Source: Prorocentrum cordatum (lineage: Eukaryota; Sar; Dinophyceae; Prorocentrales; Prorocentraceae). Taken from it: a DNA stretch of 64,000 bases. The stretch spans positions 174,000-237,999 of the forward strand of contig CAUYUJ010013891.1 in the NCBI GenBank assembly GCA_963575745.1, in the 5' to 3' direction. The translations under genes were made by a program, and so were the position numbers. A model generated the notes under the pieces. That model made no database searches, was not told the origin of the DNA, and was given only the letters and a program-made list of their open reading frames with translations. This document shows, one piece after another, positions 1 to 11,419 of the stretch (positions are counted from its first letter, which is position 1; each line of letters begins with the position of its first letter).

Positions 1-359
1 GAGACGGTTGCGCCTCGGCCAGACTTCTGCGAATGGCCTGACAGGGCTGTTGAGTTCCTTCAGTCCGTCCCCTGGTTGGATGACGGTCGGTTTCTCTGCC
101 CTAGTCTGCACTGGGTCCGCGCCGGCTTCGGCCGCTACCCCTTCTGCAACAGCGCCGTGCATTGCAAGTACATGGTTGCGCACAACTATATGCTCCAGTC
201 CCTCTAGTCGCATACCATCGAAAATACACTGTGGAGGAACGGCTTCGAGCTGATCGTTCGTGACCATGATGACTTGCCCTGGCGCCAAGACCAGTGCATT
301 CTTGAGAGACGAAAGCGACAGGGCAAAGCGTCGGCTGACGTCATGGCAAACATGCCAAT

Positions 360-1391
360 TTGAAAATGGAGCGTAAATGGGCGAGCGGTGGACACATCCT
401 TATGGCTGCGGCCGGCCAAAACTTGGGCAACAGCCGCCCCGCTAGTGTTCCCGCCTGGGTCCCAGACAGTGTCGCGGCCCAGCCGCCGGCGCGCCGTGGA
501 CCTTTCTTCCAGTACATCGAACCTCTCAAGAGACGGTTCATCAAGTGGCTGGAGTTCCTGGCGCACAGAGCCAATGTCTACGAGCCGAAGCTCGCAGAGT
601 GGTTGCCCCTCATATGGGCCACTGACGTCGACCAGTACGCGCGCCCATTTTCATGCCCTCCTCTGGCTGCGTTCGACTGGCCAGATGAAGACGAGGCAAG
701 CACAAGCCCCACTGGAGGATGGGAACGCAGGGGGACAGCCCAGCAAAGAGCAGGCACCTTCGTACCGACTCTCCAGACCGTGTACAATGCACGTTCTGGG
801 ATTGCGCCATGGACGTCTGCCGCTCAGGGTGCTGGAGAAGACGCCACATGGCCCAGCCATCGTGGGCGCCCGCCTGTAGTTCGGGCGCAGCAGCTCACTC
901 CTCGCCCTTCTCGCTCGGCAAAATCAGTGTCCCAGCGCAATGAGATCTGCGCCACGCACCCACTCCGCGCTGCTACTCCCGTCGCTGGCCAAGCCGAGTC
1001 GACAGACGACGCGAGATCTGCTCCAATTCCCCTTGACTTCAATGCCGTCCGCGGATACCTCACCCAGCGGTGGCTGAACGGGGAAGTCACTCTCGACCCA
1101 TCCGAGCGACAGATGGCCTTTCGGCGCGAGGACGGCACCCTGCGCGTAGCAACGTCGCAGCAGGAAGCCATCAGCGTCGCATTCCAGTTCGTCATGGGGC
1201 ACATGTGTCATAACCCTAGAACGGGAACGGCCGACAGGCATCGCCTGTCGCGCCTGAAGGGAGAGCAAGAACATGTGGTTCCAGCATCGGTGCAAAAAGG
1301 TCCTCGGGCAAAACTGGCGGACTCCCATCGCGCAGCTCAACCTCGACCTTTCTGTCATGCGTGCTTTTGTGATTGTTCGCGAGATCATTAA
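360..1391 (+). pseudogene. Coding-like remnant, possible gag N-terminal part
   Basis: This open frame of 343 codons has protein-like composition, especially in codons 215-285, where a stretch with RGYLTQRWLNGEV and RREDGTLRVATSQQEAI reads like a folded domain. After about position 1215 the frame loses that character, and the coding signal appears to jump to another frame beginning near 1273. I recognise no family. The neighbouring frame ends in a basic tail with a weak zinc-knuckle remnant, so a retroelement gag is the most reasonable guess. The start at 360 is only the first ATG in the frame. Confidence 0.35.
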
Positions 1392-2202
1392 TTGTTTCCT
1401 CGACGACGGATATCGCATCGCCTTTCCCACGCCTGCTATATTCACTCGCGAGCCTGCCGAAGGAGTCAACGTCGAACAGCGCCGCCTCGATGCGTATGCG
1501 CTGGACAGCCGTATCCGTTCGGCTGTCAATTCCGATGACCTCGTCGAAACGTGGTCCCGCGACCTTTGCACTGAGCGTCGTGCCGAGCTCCGTCGCCACG
1601 GCGGAGCATTGCAAGCCGCCGTCGCTTTTCTGTACCCATACTTGGAATCCAATCCCTTACAAGACTGTGACCCCGCTCCCCTTCGCATTGCTAACGGGCG
1701 CTTCGGTCATTACGTGGCGACTGCCGCGATGGGTATCGTTCGGTACGCGAAGCTACTGCATGAGACCCGCCTTCGCGATGAGGAAGCCGCTGACGAACCC
1801 TCCGACGGCCCAGCCGATCAGGAGGTGGCTTCCGCGCCGCCAGCAGGGCCAGGCTCTGCTGGCCTCCCGGCTCCGCCTGCGCCGCCTAGACCGTCCAACG
1901 TCCCTGGCGTCCGGGTCGGTGATGATGCCGCTGAGTCTCCCTACTCCGCCGGCGGTCAACCGTTTCGGCGGGAAACGAAGCCTCGAGGCGTTCCCCGGAC
2001 GGTCCGTGCGGTTCCCGTGCTGCGGGCGCTGTTATGTCTCACATCGAGGATCATGCTCCGTCCTTTGCCTGGTCCGCCCCTGCGGGGGTGGGATAGGGGT
2101 GGCAGCGCGCGGGGTCAGCCAATGGCCGTAGGAGCCATGGATGCGCGCCACGACGAAGGTGAGCAACAAGACTGGAACCCCGCGAGGGCGGCGAGGTGTT
2201 AG
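1273..2202 (+). pseudogene. Coding-like remnant, possible gag middle part
   Basis: This 309-codon frame contains a helix-rich first half (residues 1-165, including VMRAFVIVREIINCFLDDGY and ALQAAVAFLYPYLESN), followed by a proline/alanine-rich linker from about residue 170. It overlaps the end of the preceding frame and lies in a different register. That pattern, together with the basic tail downstream, suggests one protein broken by frameshifts. No catalytic motif is visible. The function is inferred as retroelement gag from layout only. Confidence 0.35.
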
Positions 2203-2674
2203 GTTTCTGGGTGCATCGTGACCAAGTTCATTGGCACTCCAACAAAGATTGTCCAACTATGACTATAACTATTGGTTCCCGAAATACCAAGGCAAGGGAT
2301 ACAGCAAGGAAGAGGGCAGGACCAAGCGTGCGAGGCCAGCCCCATCTGCTGCTTCCGGCAAAGGCGCCAAGCCTTCGGCGTTCACTCGCCCGCTCGGCCG
2401 GAAGGCGGCGCCTCTTCATCGTGGGCGCCGAGGCCCCCTGTGCCGCCAGCGCGTTCCGACGAGGGCTCGCGGCGCGATGGCCAGAAAAAGTACTGGCACA
2501 AGAAGTGAGCAAAGAAGCCAATCGCGCGACCAAGTCGTTGCGATATGTGAGGCCCGGCTTTTCGCGGAGGTGGGGCACGTCGGGGCCCTTCAGCCCATCG
2601 CCCCCAGCCGGCCTGGAGTGTTTCGCGCTCCTCCAGGTTGTACATCTGTACAGAGGCTGGCGGATGTAGGCTGA
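2196..2674 (+). pseudogene. Basic gag-like tail with zinc-knuckle remnant
   Basis: Near 2226-2265 one frame reads HWHSNKDC, which matches the second half of a CCHC zinc knuckle (H-x4-C). The expected first two cysteines are disrupted by a TAG and a register change around 2199-2215. Another frame then gives a lysine/arginine-rich stretch (YNYWFPKYQGKGYSKEEGR, then KRARPAP), typical of the nucleic-acid-binding tail of Gag. The remnant is broken and would not be made as one protein. Its assignment to gag is inference. Confidence 0.35.
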
Positions 2675-3630
2675 CGGGTTCTTACGGACCCCGCCGCGGG
2701 GGGAGTGAATATGCTCCTCCCCGCCTCATCTTATAGTTGCCTCTCCTGCTGCCTTCATTGCTTTACCTTGACAGCTATTCGAGATCGAGCCAGAAAAGGA
2801 GCGCGCCGCCACGCGCGCGCGCCGAGGGGCGCCCCCCTCGTCGTCGCGTCGCCGGCCGGCCGGCCTCCTCCCTTCCAGTGCTTCCTCTCTTTTGCTTGAC
2901 GGTTGAAATATCTGCTCGTCCATGGCTTATCCCAGCCCTTCTCTCGCTGAGCATGTAGCCCACGATATCAGCGTTGGATATCATGGGACCAAGATTCCCT
3001 TTGCATCTATCCGCGATTTTCAAAGGAACGACGGTGGTTCGTGGCGGACCTTCTTCCAAAGCCGAGCGTTTGCAATTTGATTTTTGGTTGTTCGTCTGCA
3101 GCGAGTGATCCAAATTTCAGCCATGCGTAGAATGTCCGATTTCCAATTTCTGTAGCGAGGGCGCGGCCCCAAGGATTCATCACACGGGGAAGGAATCCAG
3201 ACCTCTGGGGGTCGACGTTTTGGAAGAGAACAACAAAAAAGATGTCGGGGGTCTGGGGAGGAGGGTGAGGAGCAGGGGCGGGAGGAGGCGGGTGAGGATC
3301 CCTGAGATCCGGGCGGTGCATGTTTGTTTCGCACCGGTTTGTTTTTCCACCGGTCTCGCGCCCCGGTTCCATCCCACATCCCAGTTCGATCCGGTTCCAG
3401 AAGTGCCACAGAAGGATGGCGTCCTGGGCTCCCGTTGTTTTTTTTTATGTTTGTTTTTGTGCGTCGTCGTTGAACTCTCATTCTTGAAGAATAATTATTG
3501 TTGATCCCCCCCCACCGGTGCACATTGATTTTTTTCGATTGAAGTGCCACCCCCGGGGCTCGCACCTTGTTTTTTCACAAGGAAAGTCTTCCTGCTCAAA
3601 CTGTGCCCCTGCCCCCCGGGCTACAACAAC
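2675..3630. other. No recognisable gene
   Basis: This stretch holds GC-rich blocks (2800-2880), a purine-rich G block around 3245-3300 and T-rich runs near 3440-3480. Frames here are short and of simple composition. I see no domain, RNA gene or clear repeat unit until the minisatellite that begins near 3633. Confidence 0.6.
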
Positions 3631-3632
3631 AA

Positions 3633-4094
3633 CGGCTCCCGCTTGAGACCGCCTGAGACTTCCGCGCAATTTACTCAGGAAAGGCGCTCCCGTCCGAGAC
3701 TTCCTCGCAATGTAATCAAGACCCCCGCTCCCGCCTGAGACTTCCGTGCAATTTACGTGGGGACGGCGCTCCCGCCTGAGATTTCTTCTAATTTTACTCA
3801 GGACCCCTGCTCCTGCGTGACATTTCCGCGCAATTGACTCAGGAACGGCGCTCCCGCTTGAGACTTCCTCGCAATTTAGTGAGGACCCCCGCTCCCGCCT
3901 GAGACTTCCGTGCAATTTGCTCAGGGACGGCGCTCCCGCTTGAGACTTCCTCGCAACTTAGTCAGGGCCCCCGCTTCCGCCTGAGATTTCGTCACAATGT
4001 GCTCAGGACTGCGCTCTCGCGTGCGACGTCCTCACAAATTATTCTGGAATTGCGTTTCGGCGCTCAGGAACCACGCACGCGCCAAGGCCGCTTT
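3633..4094. repeat. 41-bp minisatellite with alternating unit types
   Basis: About ten copies of a unit of the form CGCTCCCGCYTGAGAYTTC followed by CGCAATTTACTCAGGA occur in tandem. Unit starts fall at 3685, 3726, 3767, 3808, 3849, 3890, 3931, 3972, 4012 and 4053, so the spacing is 41 bp except for one 40-bp step. In the better-kept part two flavours tend to alternate: units preceded by GGACGG or GGAACGG and units preceded by GACCCC. This gives an 82-bp higher-order dimer. The 3' units are progressively more diverged. Confidence 0.9.
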
Positions 4095-4111
4095 CACAAC
4101 GTGGTATCATC

Positions 4112-4179
4112 CCTCTTCCTTCGTCCTTCCCCCCCCCTTCCTCCAACTCTCCCTCGTTCTTCCCTTCCTCCTCTTGCAG
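4112..4179 (+). other. Possible intron 3' end: pyrimidine tract and CAG
   Basis: A pyrimidine tract of about 65 bp ends in TTGCAG, followed by GGCCTGCGCC. The downstream reading MAGEGMYAPEGLSARSG is protein-like but unrecognised. This is the usual form of a spliceosomal acceptor. Without a matching donor or transcript it remains a candidate only. Confidence 0.35.
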
Positions 4180-4397
4180 GGCCTGCGCCAATTCCAATGG
4201 CGGGCGAAGGGATGTACGCCCCCGAAGGATTGTCCGCCCGTTCCGGTTTGCCCGTGCGTCTAAGTCCGCCGGCCCCAGCAAAGAGAAATAATCCCCCCGG
4301 AAGGGGTGTGATCGAAAACGAAGAGGGCGGGCATCGAGGGTGTAGGGCATACGTGTTGAATGACTCGCGGGCAAGTAAGAGCGTACAGCCTTAAAAT

Positions 4398-4398
4398 G

Positions 4399-4449
<51 letters not shown>

Positions 4450-4612
4450 GGTGGTGGTGGTGGTGGTGGTGGTGGTGGTGTGTGTGTGTGTGTGGGCGGG
4501 CGGGCGTGCGTGCATGCATGCGTGCGTGTGTGTGTGTGTGTGTGTATGTGTGTGTGTGTGTTCGTGTGTGTGTGTGTGTGTTTGTGTGTGTTTGTGTGTT
4601 TTTGTGTTGCAA
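4398..4612. repeat. Compound microsatellite (GTT)n-(GGT)n-(GT)n
   Basis: GTT triplets (about 4398-4432) pass into GGT triplets (about 4433-4480) and then into GT dinucleotides interrupted by GC and CATG variants up to 4612. Open frames on both strands here encode only valine, cysteine, histidine or threonine runs and are by-products of the repeat. Confidence 0.97.
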
Positions 4613-4807
4613 GGTCGGATCCCAGGGCCTGGGTGGCATTTCCCAGCTTGCCCCCAGATCTCCGCCACAGGCTGGCCCGGGCTCTGCTACCCTTTTTTCC
4701 TGTCCTCTCCGTCTTTTCCCATCCGCAGTACCTTTTTCGTTCCGAAGAGAGAAGCACTGCATCAATTATAACCCTTCGAGGGTCCGCGCATTGGCGCTGG
4801 GACCCCC

Positions 4808-5003
4808 GTTTTGTCTTTTCCCCCCTTCCTTTCCCTCTCCTTCCTTCCCCTCCTCTCCCATTTCCTGTCCTCCTTCAATGAGGGCCCCAGGGCTCAAGGT
4901 ATTGCGCAGGTGCCCGTCGCAATTCTGAGTTGTGGGTGTCAAGTCCTCGTGGTCACTCCCAAACCTTCCTTCATCCTCTTCCACTTTCTCTTCGCTCCCG
5001 CAG
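4808..5003 (+). other. Pyrimidine tracts ending in a possible 3' splice site
   Basis: Two C/T-rich tracts (about 4808-4878 and 4965-5000) lead to CTCCCGCAG at the end of the second. The following sequence reads GLLSSRDAGSGASDDLVIW in one frame before the (GAG)n block. This resembles an intron acceptor, but no donor or homologous protein could be assigned. Confidence 0.3.
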
Positions 5004-5102
5004 AGGCCTTCTGAGCAGTCGCGATGCGGGCTCTGGCGCAAGCGACGACCTGGTCATCTGGTACCCCAAGGAGGCAGTCTCTCGCTCATCTTTGCATAAA
5101 TG

Positions 5103-5287
5103 GATGAGGAGGAGGAAACAGAGGAGAGAGAACAGGAGGAGGAGGAGGAGGAGGAGGAGGAGGAGGAGGAGGAGCAGGAACATCTGGAGGAGGAGGAAGA
5201 GGAGGAAGAGGAGGAGGAGGAGGAGGAGGAAATGGAGGAGGAGGAGGAGGAGGAGGGGGAGGCGGAGGAAAAGGAGGAGGAGGAAAC
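5103..5287. repeat. (GAG)n microsatellite
   Basis: This is an imperfect GAG/GGA array of about 185 bp. One frame starts ATGGATGAGGAG and encodes almost only glutamate. The others give arginine, or serine, leucine and proline on the reverse strand. The array is the simplest explanation for all of these frames. Confidence 0.97.
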
Positions 5288-5360
5288 TCCCAATGTCCGC
5301 GTGGCCCGACCAGACTGACGGTGGCGAGTCGAAAACGATCGAAACCATCAGCCAGTACAA

Positions 5361-6566
5361 GTGGCTGGCCAACAGCATTCGGGGGGCAGTGCCACCCCTG
5401 CGCACGGGTGCTCGGCCAATGAACGGAACGCGACACTCTGTGACGTGTTCGACCTAGGGAAGATTCAGTATGAAAGCAATGACCATCATACTATATTGAC
5501 GATCCCTTACGGTCTCCCCGAAGGCTTTGTTGAGAACAAGATGCAGCAAGGCTTGCGTCGTTTCTCCCATGCGGTTGACATTAACCGCCTGGGGGGCACA
5601 ATCAAAGCAGGCGTCCTCGAGGTTTCGCGGGATGCCGAAGGGGGCAGGACCCAAACCACGAAAGGCTGGCGCGAAAGCCTGGGGAGTGTATGCGTTTGAG
5701 GATACGGAGGCAGTGCTTTCCATCCACACGTATTACTCTGTGGGCTGTGAGCTCTTTGGCGACGGCTTGGACGTCGCGTGCGACTTCCAAATCCTGGCCC
5801 CGTCGAGCACACCACATCGCACCGACGGGTTCCTCGCTTTCGGGAGAAGAACCATTGGTGCTGTTCTAAGCTGGCGAACATATTCCGCACTGCTTTGTGG
5901 TTTCACTTCGCCGCTGCCTCCCAGACCCACAAGAAAATATTGTGCAGGGTCGCCCTTTCAGCTTCGAGGCGGGGCAACTTCGAGCTGGACTTCCGGGCCG
6001 ACGTTGATCCTGGCCCGCTCGAAGAAGAGTCCGACGGAGTTCGGGAGACGGCCTTCGTGCCCTCGTGGAGAATCAATGATTCGGCGCAAGAGAGGGCCCG
6101 TCCTGGGAGCAGGCCCATTGACGTCGAGCGGCTGACGCGTGAGTTTCGCGCAGTCATGTCTAGCCCTCGCCAGAGAAATCAGATAGCACGAATCACGAGT
6201 GACGGAGCCCAGGTGATCCACCATCTCATCAAGTACGTCACCCCAGACCTACGCGACACCACCGGATGGAGTGGCCTCGTGCACCGGCCCCGAGATGTGG
6301 AGACGCACTCTTTTCTCTCGCCATACTCCGCCAGCCCCTCGGAGGAGAGGCTCGCACAAGATAGGAAATTGGCGCGGATTGCTTCCGATTCTCTGATTTT
6401 ACTCGCTGGCGGAACGAAGCCTGACCTGGGGTGGGCACGGCGTTCGCTGAAGAGCCAGACCGCGCACCGAAAGGCCGCCGCGGCGTTTGGGAAGGCAGAG
6501 GCTCAGGCGATGACAGTTTCATCGCTCTCGCGCCATGGCAGTCCGTCGAAGAATTGTGGGCGGTAG
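5361..6566 (+). pseudogene. Unrecognised coding-like region in three frames
   Basis: Protein-like sequence passes through three registers. About 5361-5660 includes DVFDLGKIQYESNDHHTIL and RRFSHAVDINRLGGTIKAG. About 5665-5880 includes WGVYAFEDTEAVLSIHTYY. About 5890-6566 includes GNFELDFRADVDPGPLEEE and QVIHHLIKYVTPDLRDTTG. The frame changes suggest a decayed gene or missed introns. I recognise no family, and nothing around it fixes the role. It may be another retroelement ORF1. Confidence 0.35.
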
Positions 6567-8218
6567 TATCAGGGGCTCCTGGGGGCCCTGGGCATGGCTG
6601 GGTTCGGGCCCTGTTATATAGGGTCAGTGAGGGCGCGAGTTTCAGAGGGCCTATTCCCACCGGACATGCGCGAGTTCGTTGCAGAATGACGATGGACAAT
6701 GGCCGAGGAACGAAATCTCTACGAGAGATGGCGCGCGGATCGCACGCCCCCTCCGCGCTGCGCGGCGAGGGGGTGCAGGGAGAGGCGGGCCCCCTCCCAT
6801 GAGAAAGGGGTGTCTCAGCGCCATGCGTATCAACCAGCCTGCCACCAGGGCGCGCGCGGAGGGTCGCCGGCAGCGCCGGTGCGCCGCCGCCGCTGCCGCC
6901 CGAGGCGCCGGGGCGTGATCCCGACGCGACGCGGGCCAAACGCAGCGGCCCGCCGGAGTCCCAGTGGACTCCCCTGCGACAGAGCCTGCAAATCCCGGTC
7001 GTCTTCCCGCCCCCCGCGCCCGCGCGTCGCGGCGCGCGGCGGCGGGCGAGGGGCTGCTCGAGGGCGGAGGTGGTTAGTCCGAAATGCATGTGGAGCCCTG
7101 CGTTGAAATGGCAGGAGATCAGCGGGCCCCCACGCCCGTGCACGGTGACAGTGTCGTCGCGGTCTTCGCCGCGTCGATCCAGCGCCGCGACCGGCGTTGA
7201 ACGCAGACGCGGGGCGCGTTCTTCCCGACCTGATGCCACTTGCAGCGTGTGCGTGTGGGGGGTGGGGGGGGGGGGGGCGCGCGGCCCGACGTTTTCGCGC
7301 GCGGGTGCCTTTGTCTCTCCGCGCCGCCGACCCCCCCGAAAGACGGGCAGATTTCGGAGAAACTGCGCACTTCGCATGCTCATTCTCGAAAGGGGGGCGA
7401 CGGTCTATAACGATCGCCGACGCGCGGGGCGCGCGCGCGGACCGGGCGCCCCTCTGCCGCCGATTCAGGATGGCGGGGGGGGGGAACCCGCTGATGGCCG
7501 CGCTGCTTTTGGCGCGCAGACTGGAGGCAGCGCGCCGTGCTGACCCGGCCGCGCCACTCAAGCGCCCTTTCCGGAACCCGCTTCATCCAAGACGACGCGA
7601 TCGGGCCGGCCAGAGGGGGGGGGCGCATTCACGGGCGATGCGCTGCTCGAGGCCTTTCGGGATCGAGACCGCGCAGGCGGCGCTGCGGCGGGCGATGTTC
7701 TTCGAGCGCGTTGCAGCGCAGTCCAGGCGCGCGACTTGCCCGCCAAGGCATGCGACTTCGCGCCAATTGCGCCGTCTGCTGACCACCGTGTGCGCGCGTG
7801 TTTCAGCGGCGCTGACGAGGAAGCCCCGTCGCCTAGGTTCGCTACTCCTGGAGATAAGGTCAAGCGCAGCGCTGCTGACGCGCTCAGTTCGGGTGGCTTG
7901 ATCGAGGCAAGGCGCGCGGTCATCGCTCATGGTTGAGGGTTCGGACAGCGCGTGGGCTCGTTTCCTGCGTGCTCTGAGCGCGCTGCCCAGGATTGCAGCG
8001 CGCGTTCTCGGCGTTCAAATGGTCGGAGACGGGGCCGTCGCTCGGCCTCCGCGCTGGAGCGAGCGCTCTTGGCGGAAGAGGCCCCGAGATTGTAGTTTCC
8101 CCTTTCGCGCTGATAACGGACCGCCTCGGGCTCGGCCGATCGCATTCCGTGCTTCACTGGGGCGCTCGCTGAATGTGGTCTTGCCTGAGCTCGTGCGCTG
8201 TCGTACGCGCCGGCTGCA
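6567..8218. other. GC-rich stretch without a recognisable gene
   Basis: The sequence is dominated by CGCG-type words, with a G homopolymer run at about 7259-7276 and further short G runs. Long open frames exist on both strands, but they are alanine/arginine/proline-rich without domain-like segments, as expected from GC-rich noncoding DNA. Confidence 0.5.
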
Positions 8219-9229
8219 ATGGTCTTCCCATTCGACCTCCCCAGCATTCTGCCATTTACGGTGGACGAGGTGATTTCCCAGAGCGAGACATGCATGGAAA
8301 GAGACAGTGCAAGTTCACGTCGGCCATGTCTTTCAAACTGGGCAAGTTCCCGCGCCCTGGTGGCGACGTCGCAGCGCCTGGAATGGTTTGCGCCATCGGG
8401 GGAATGGCGACGCCCGGCCAGGATTGGAACGGGGGGCCGCGGGGCCACCGAGACCAGGCTTCGGCCGAATGGCTGGTCAAGGGCAATCTTGGCAGATGGT
8501 CTGGATGCGCGCGTCTTCGATGTGGGCCGCCCAGCTGTGTTCGCGGGTCAGTGCTTGGTGACGGTGTCCTCGCGTGGCTTTGATTATTGGACATTCTGGG
8601 TCATGCCGGATGGATCGCTGGCTGCCGCGCGTCGCCCTCGGTGGGATGCCACCCGCCAAATATTCCAACGAATCGTGGCAGATACATTGGCCCCGACAGC
8701 GTCGTGGGCCGCGGTGGTTGATCGCCGCTATGGTGGAGTCTGGCATGCGACAGATCAGGGTTCAGGCTGCGGCGATTTCGTGCAGCGCAAACAATCATTC
8801 AGAGAGGCGGGCGACCCTGATGACGAAGTGGCATCGGGAAGGCTAGCGGACAAGTTGCTCCTGCTGGGTCCTCGGGGCCCAGGCTACCTGGTCTGCTATA
8901 AGGCGTGTCGGAATCGGTTGGGAGCGATGCGTTGCTTGCATTGTTCGCTGGCTGTTCTTTATGGGCCTCATCTTGGATCCCCGCGCATTCCGCGGCCTGC
9001 AGCTGCGCGGAAAACTCGTGGGCTCCAGAAGGTGATGGATCAGGGAATTGGCCCGCAGACCAGGGGCAATGTCCTTGCCCGAAGTAGGCGGCAAACGAAG
9101 TTCTTGCAAGGTCGGGCCGCAGGCAAGAGCCCGCATAAGTCCGAGGTGAAGTGGCATCGATCTGTAGTGCCGCAATATCGTCGAAGGCGGCCCCGGCAAG
9201 ACAGATCTTTCCAACGACATCATGACTGA
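8219..9229 (+). CDS. Hypothetical open frame, doubtful
   Basis: This 336-codon frame has some protein-like parts, for example GLDARVFDVGRPAVFAG and RGFDYWTFWVMPDGSLAA around residues 95-135. Overlapping frames compete over its first half, and its C-terminal third is arginine-rich. No signal peptide, membrane segment or motif is evident. It could be a remnant of a repeat-encoded protein or a chance frame. Confidence 0.2.
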   Translation: MVFPFDLPSILPFTVDEVISQSETCMERDSASSRRPCLSNWASSRALVATSQRLEWFAPSGEWRRPARIGTGGRGATETRLRPNGWSRAILADGLDARVFDVGRPAVFAGQCLVTVSSRGFDYWTFWVMPDGSLAAARRPRWDATRQIFQRIVADTLAPTASWAAVVDRRYGGVWHATDQGSGCGDFVQRKQSFREAGDPDDEVASGRLADKLLLLGPRGPGYLVCYKACRNRLGAMRCLHCSLAVLYGPHLGSPRIPRPAAARKTRGLQKVMDQGIGPQTRGNVLARSRRQTKFLQGRAAGKSPHKSEVKWHRSVVPQYRRRRPRQDRSFQRHHD

Positions 9230-11077
9230 CCTGGCATGGCGCCCAACGTCGAGCACGCGCGCACTTCGCCAGCAGAGATTCACGACTAGCTCCAAGAGAA
9301 GTCGCGAGAGCTGAAGTTAAGCTGGCTCAATTATCAGCGATTGAATGGGACTCCAGCCGCTGGTCCCCGCTATGTGGTGCCTGCACAGGCGTGGTGGCCA
9401 TTCCTGGGTCGCCGCGTCCGTCGCGACGGTGGGAACTTCGGCTACTTTGAGCCCTTCATGTAGTATAACATTCGTCCTCCGAATGCTAAGTCCAGCAGCC
9501 CTGCAGCGGGCTGGGATCGCTGGTCCGCCACGGGGAGATCTGGCCATTGCCCGGACTTTGGATGGGCTGAAGGGCCGCATGTGGGAAGAGCAACGAGTCG
9601 ACTGGACTCCGATTGAGGACTGTGGCCCCGCAGATGACCATGTCCCGATGAACCGCGCGGCGATGGTGACGGTGGTGATGATGGCCCGCCCGGCGACGGC
9701 GCCGGAGGCAGACCGTCCTCATCCGCGCGTCGCAGGCGCCGCGGCGCGACGCCGCATCCACCTCCTCGGCCCCGTTCGGCGACGGCGAGGACGTGCGAGG
9801 GGGGCCGTGGCCCGTCGCGCGTGCAGAAGCGTCGTGGGGGCTGCGCGCCCCCTGATCGCCATGCCGTTATGCGGCGGCGCGCTTGGGGGCCCGCGACGTG
9901 GGGGGCGGGCCGGCGGATGCTGCTGTGAGCGCTTCGCCGCAGTTGGCCAGGCGCGTCGGTTGCCAGGGGTGGCGCGACGGGCGTCCGTTTGACCTGGGCA
10001 GTGCGTCCGTCGACGCGGTCGACGCCTGCGCCGCCCTCGCCAGCGCGAGTGCTCGAGGTGTCGCCCAAAGAGTCGCCTGCCCAACCGCGGCGACAGAGGG
10101 GCGAGCAGGGGGGGCGCGCGGAAGAAGAACTTTCGCGCCCCCCCTTGGCGCGCGGACCCCGCTGACCTCTGGACTTTCTGGGCGCCGTCGTCGAGCTCTG
10201 CCGGGTGTGAGTCCCGGAGCAGTGGCCAGAATTGGAGCGAGCCAAAGCGTGGCGGTCCAGGCAGCAGTCACAGGGTGGTGGCGTCGAGACAGCGCCTCGA
10301 CCTGGCCCCGCATGCTGCGGGGCGACGCCCCAGCGTTGCTGGTGCGCCGAAGCTTTCAGCAGGCGAGCTACCGTGTGAGTGGAGAGCTGGGCGGAACGCG
10401 CTGGCGGTAGTGTTATATCGGGCGGGGCGAGCCATGGGGCCCTCGGCAAGTCCCGCGGAGCGGTGGCAGGAGCACTCCCTTCCCTCCCACGCGCGCCCTA
10501 AAATTTTTCTGGGGTTGACGCAGTGAGGGGCCCGAAGTGGCCCCTTGGGGGGGCGGTGGAGTCTGTCCAGCGCTCTCGGGGCCTGCGAAGTTCTACTTGG
10601 CGCGCCCCGCCAGTTTTGCTCGGGGTGTTCGCCAATGTGCCGGCGCCCGCCTTTGCGCGGCAATGGCGCGCCGGGAGGCCGCGGGGGGGGCCGTGACGAA
10701 CGCCCCCCTCGCATGTTTCAGCTTCCCTGTCCATCCTCTTCAACGAAGGGTTGACTGGGGTAGAGACGGATGCGGGGGTTCCCGCAGCTGCTTGCTTGCT
10801 CGAGGCAAAATGTGTGCGCGCGCGGCCTGGCCCCCCTCGGCCGGCCGGCGCGCGTGCGCTTGTTGCCTACAGTGAACCTGCTTACCGGACATCCTAGCCA
10901 CGCGGTCTTCGGTTCGCCGGGGCCGGGCAGCCTTCCCCGAGCGCGATGAACACGACAATCAAATACAATGGCATCAAGAAACATTTTCACCTACAGGAGC
11001 CTCTGCACCAACTATCAGAGGATAGGCGAAACACTCTCCATCCGTGTATGTATATATATATACATTGAGCGAGAGGG
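9230..11077. other. GC-rich stretch without a recognisable gene
   Basis: Open frames on both strands are long but of low complexity (Ala, Arg, Pro, Gly). A short TA run lies at about 11049-11063, just before the (GA)n microsatellite. I found no domain or structured repeat. Confidence 0.5.
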
Positions 11078-11082
11078 ATAAC

Positions 11083-11161
<79 letters not shown>

Positions 11162-11189
11162 ACAATAGAGAGAGAGAGAGAGAGAGAGT
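11078..11189. repeat. (GA)n microsatellite
   Basis: GA dinucleotides, slightly interrupted by AAAGAT and ACAAT. The array lies about 230 bp before the first LINE coding signal and may mark where the upstream part of that element was lost. Confidence 0.97.
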
Positions 11190-11419
11190 CTCCGACGGCG
11201 CCCTGCACGCCATGATAGCGGTTTTCCACAAGCGCGAAGAGCTCCTAGCGTGGCCGAGCGGCCGCCTCATCAACACTATGGTGAGGTTGCCAAGCCTGAC
11301 GGAGGAAGCAGGCTGATTGGCCTCGTGCCGACGCTGGTGAGAGTGTGAAGCAGGGCGAGAAGGCCGATCACCAAGGCATGGGAGTGTGCCCACCCTTCTT
11401 CCCTGGTCTGGGGCACGGG

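Noticed and set aside
4360-4881. Open frames rich in Val/Gly/Cys, or His/Thr on the reverse strand
   Set aside because: They are translations of the (GTT)n-(GGT)n-(GT)n microsatellite; no flanking domain.
5100-5318. Poly-glutamate ORF starting with ATG
   Set aside because: Explained entirely by (GAG)n.
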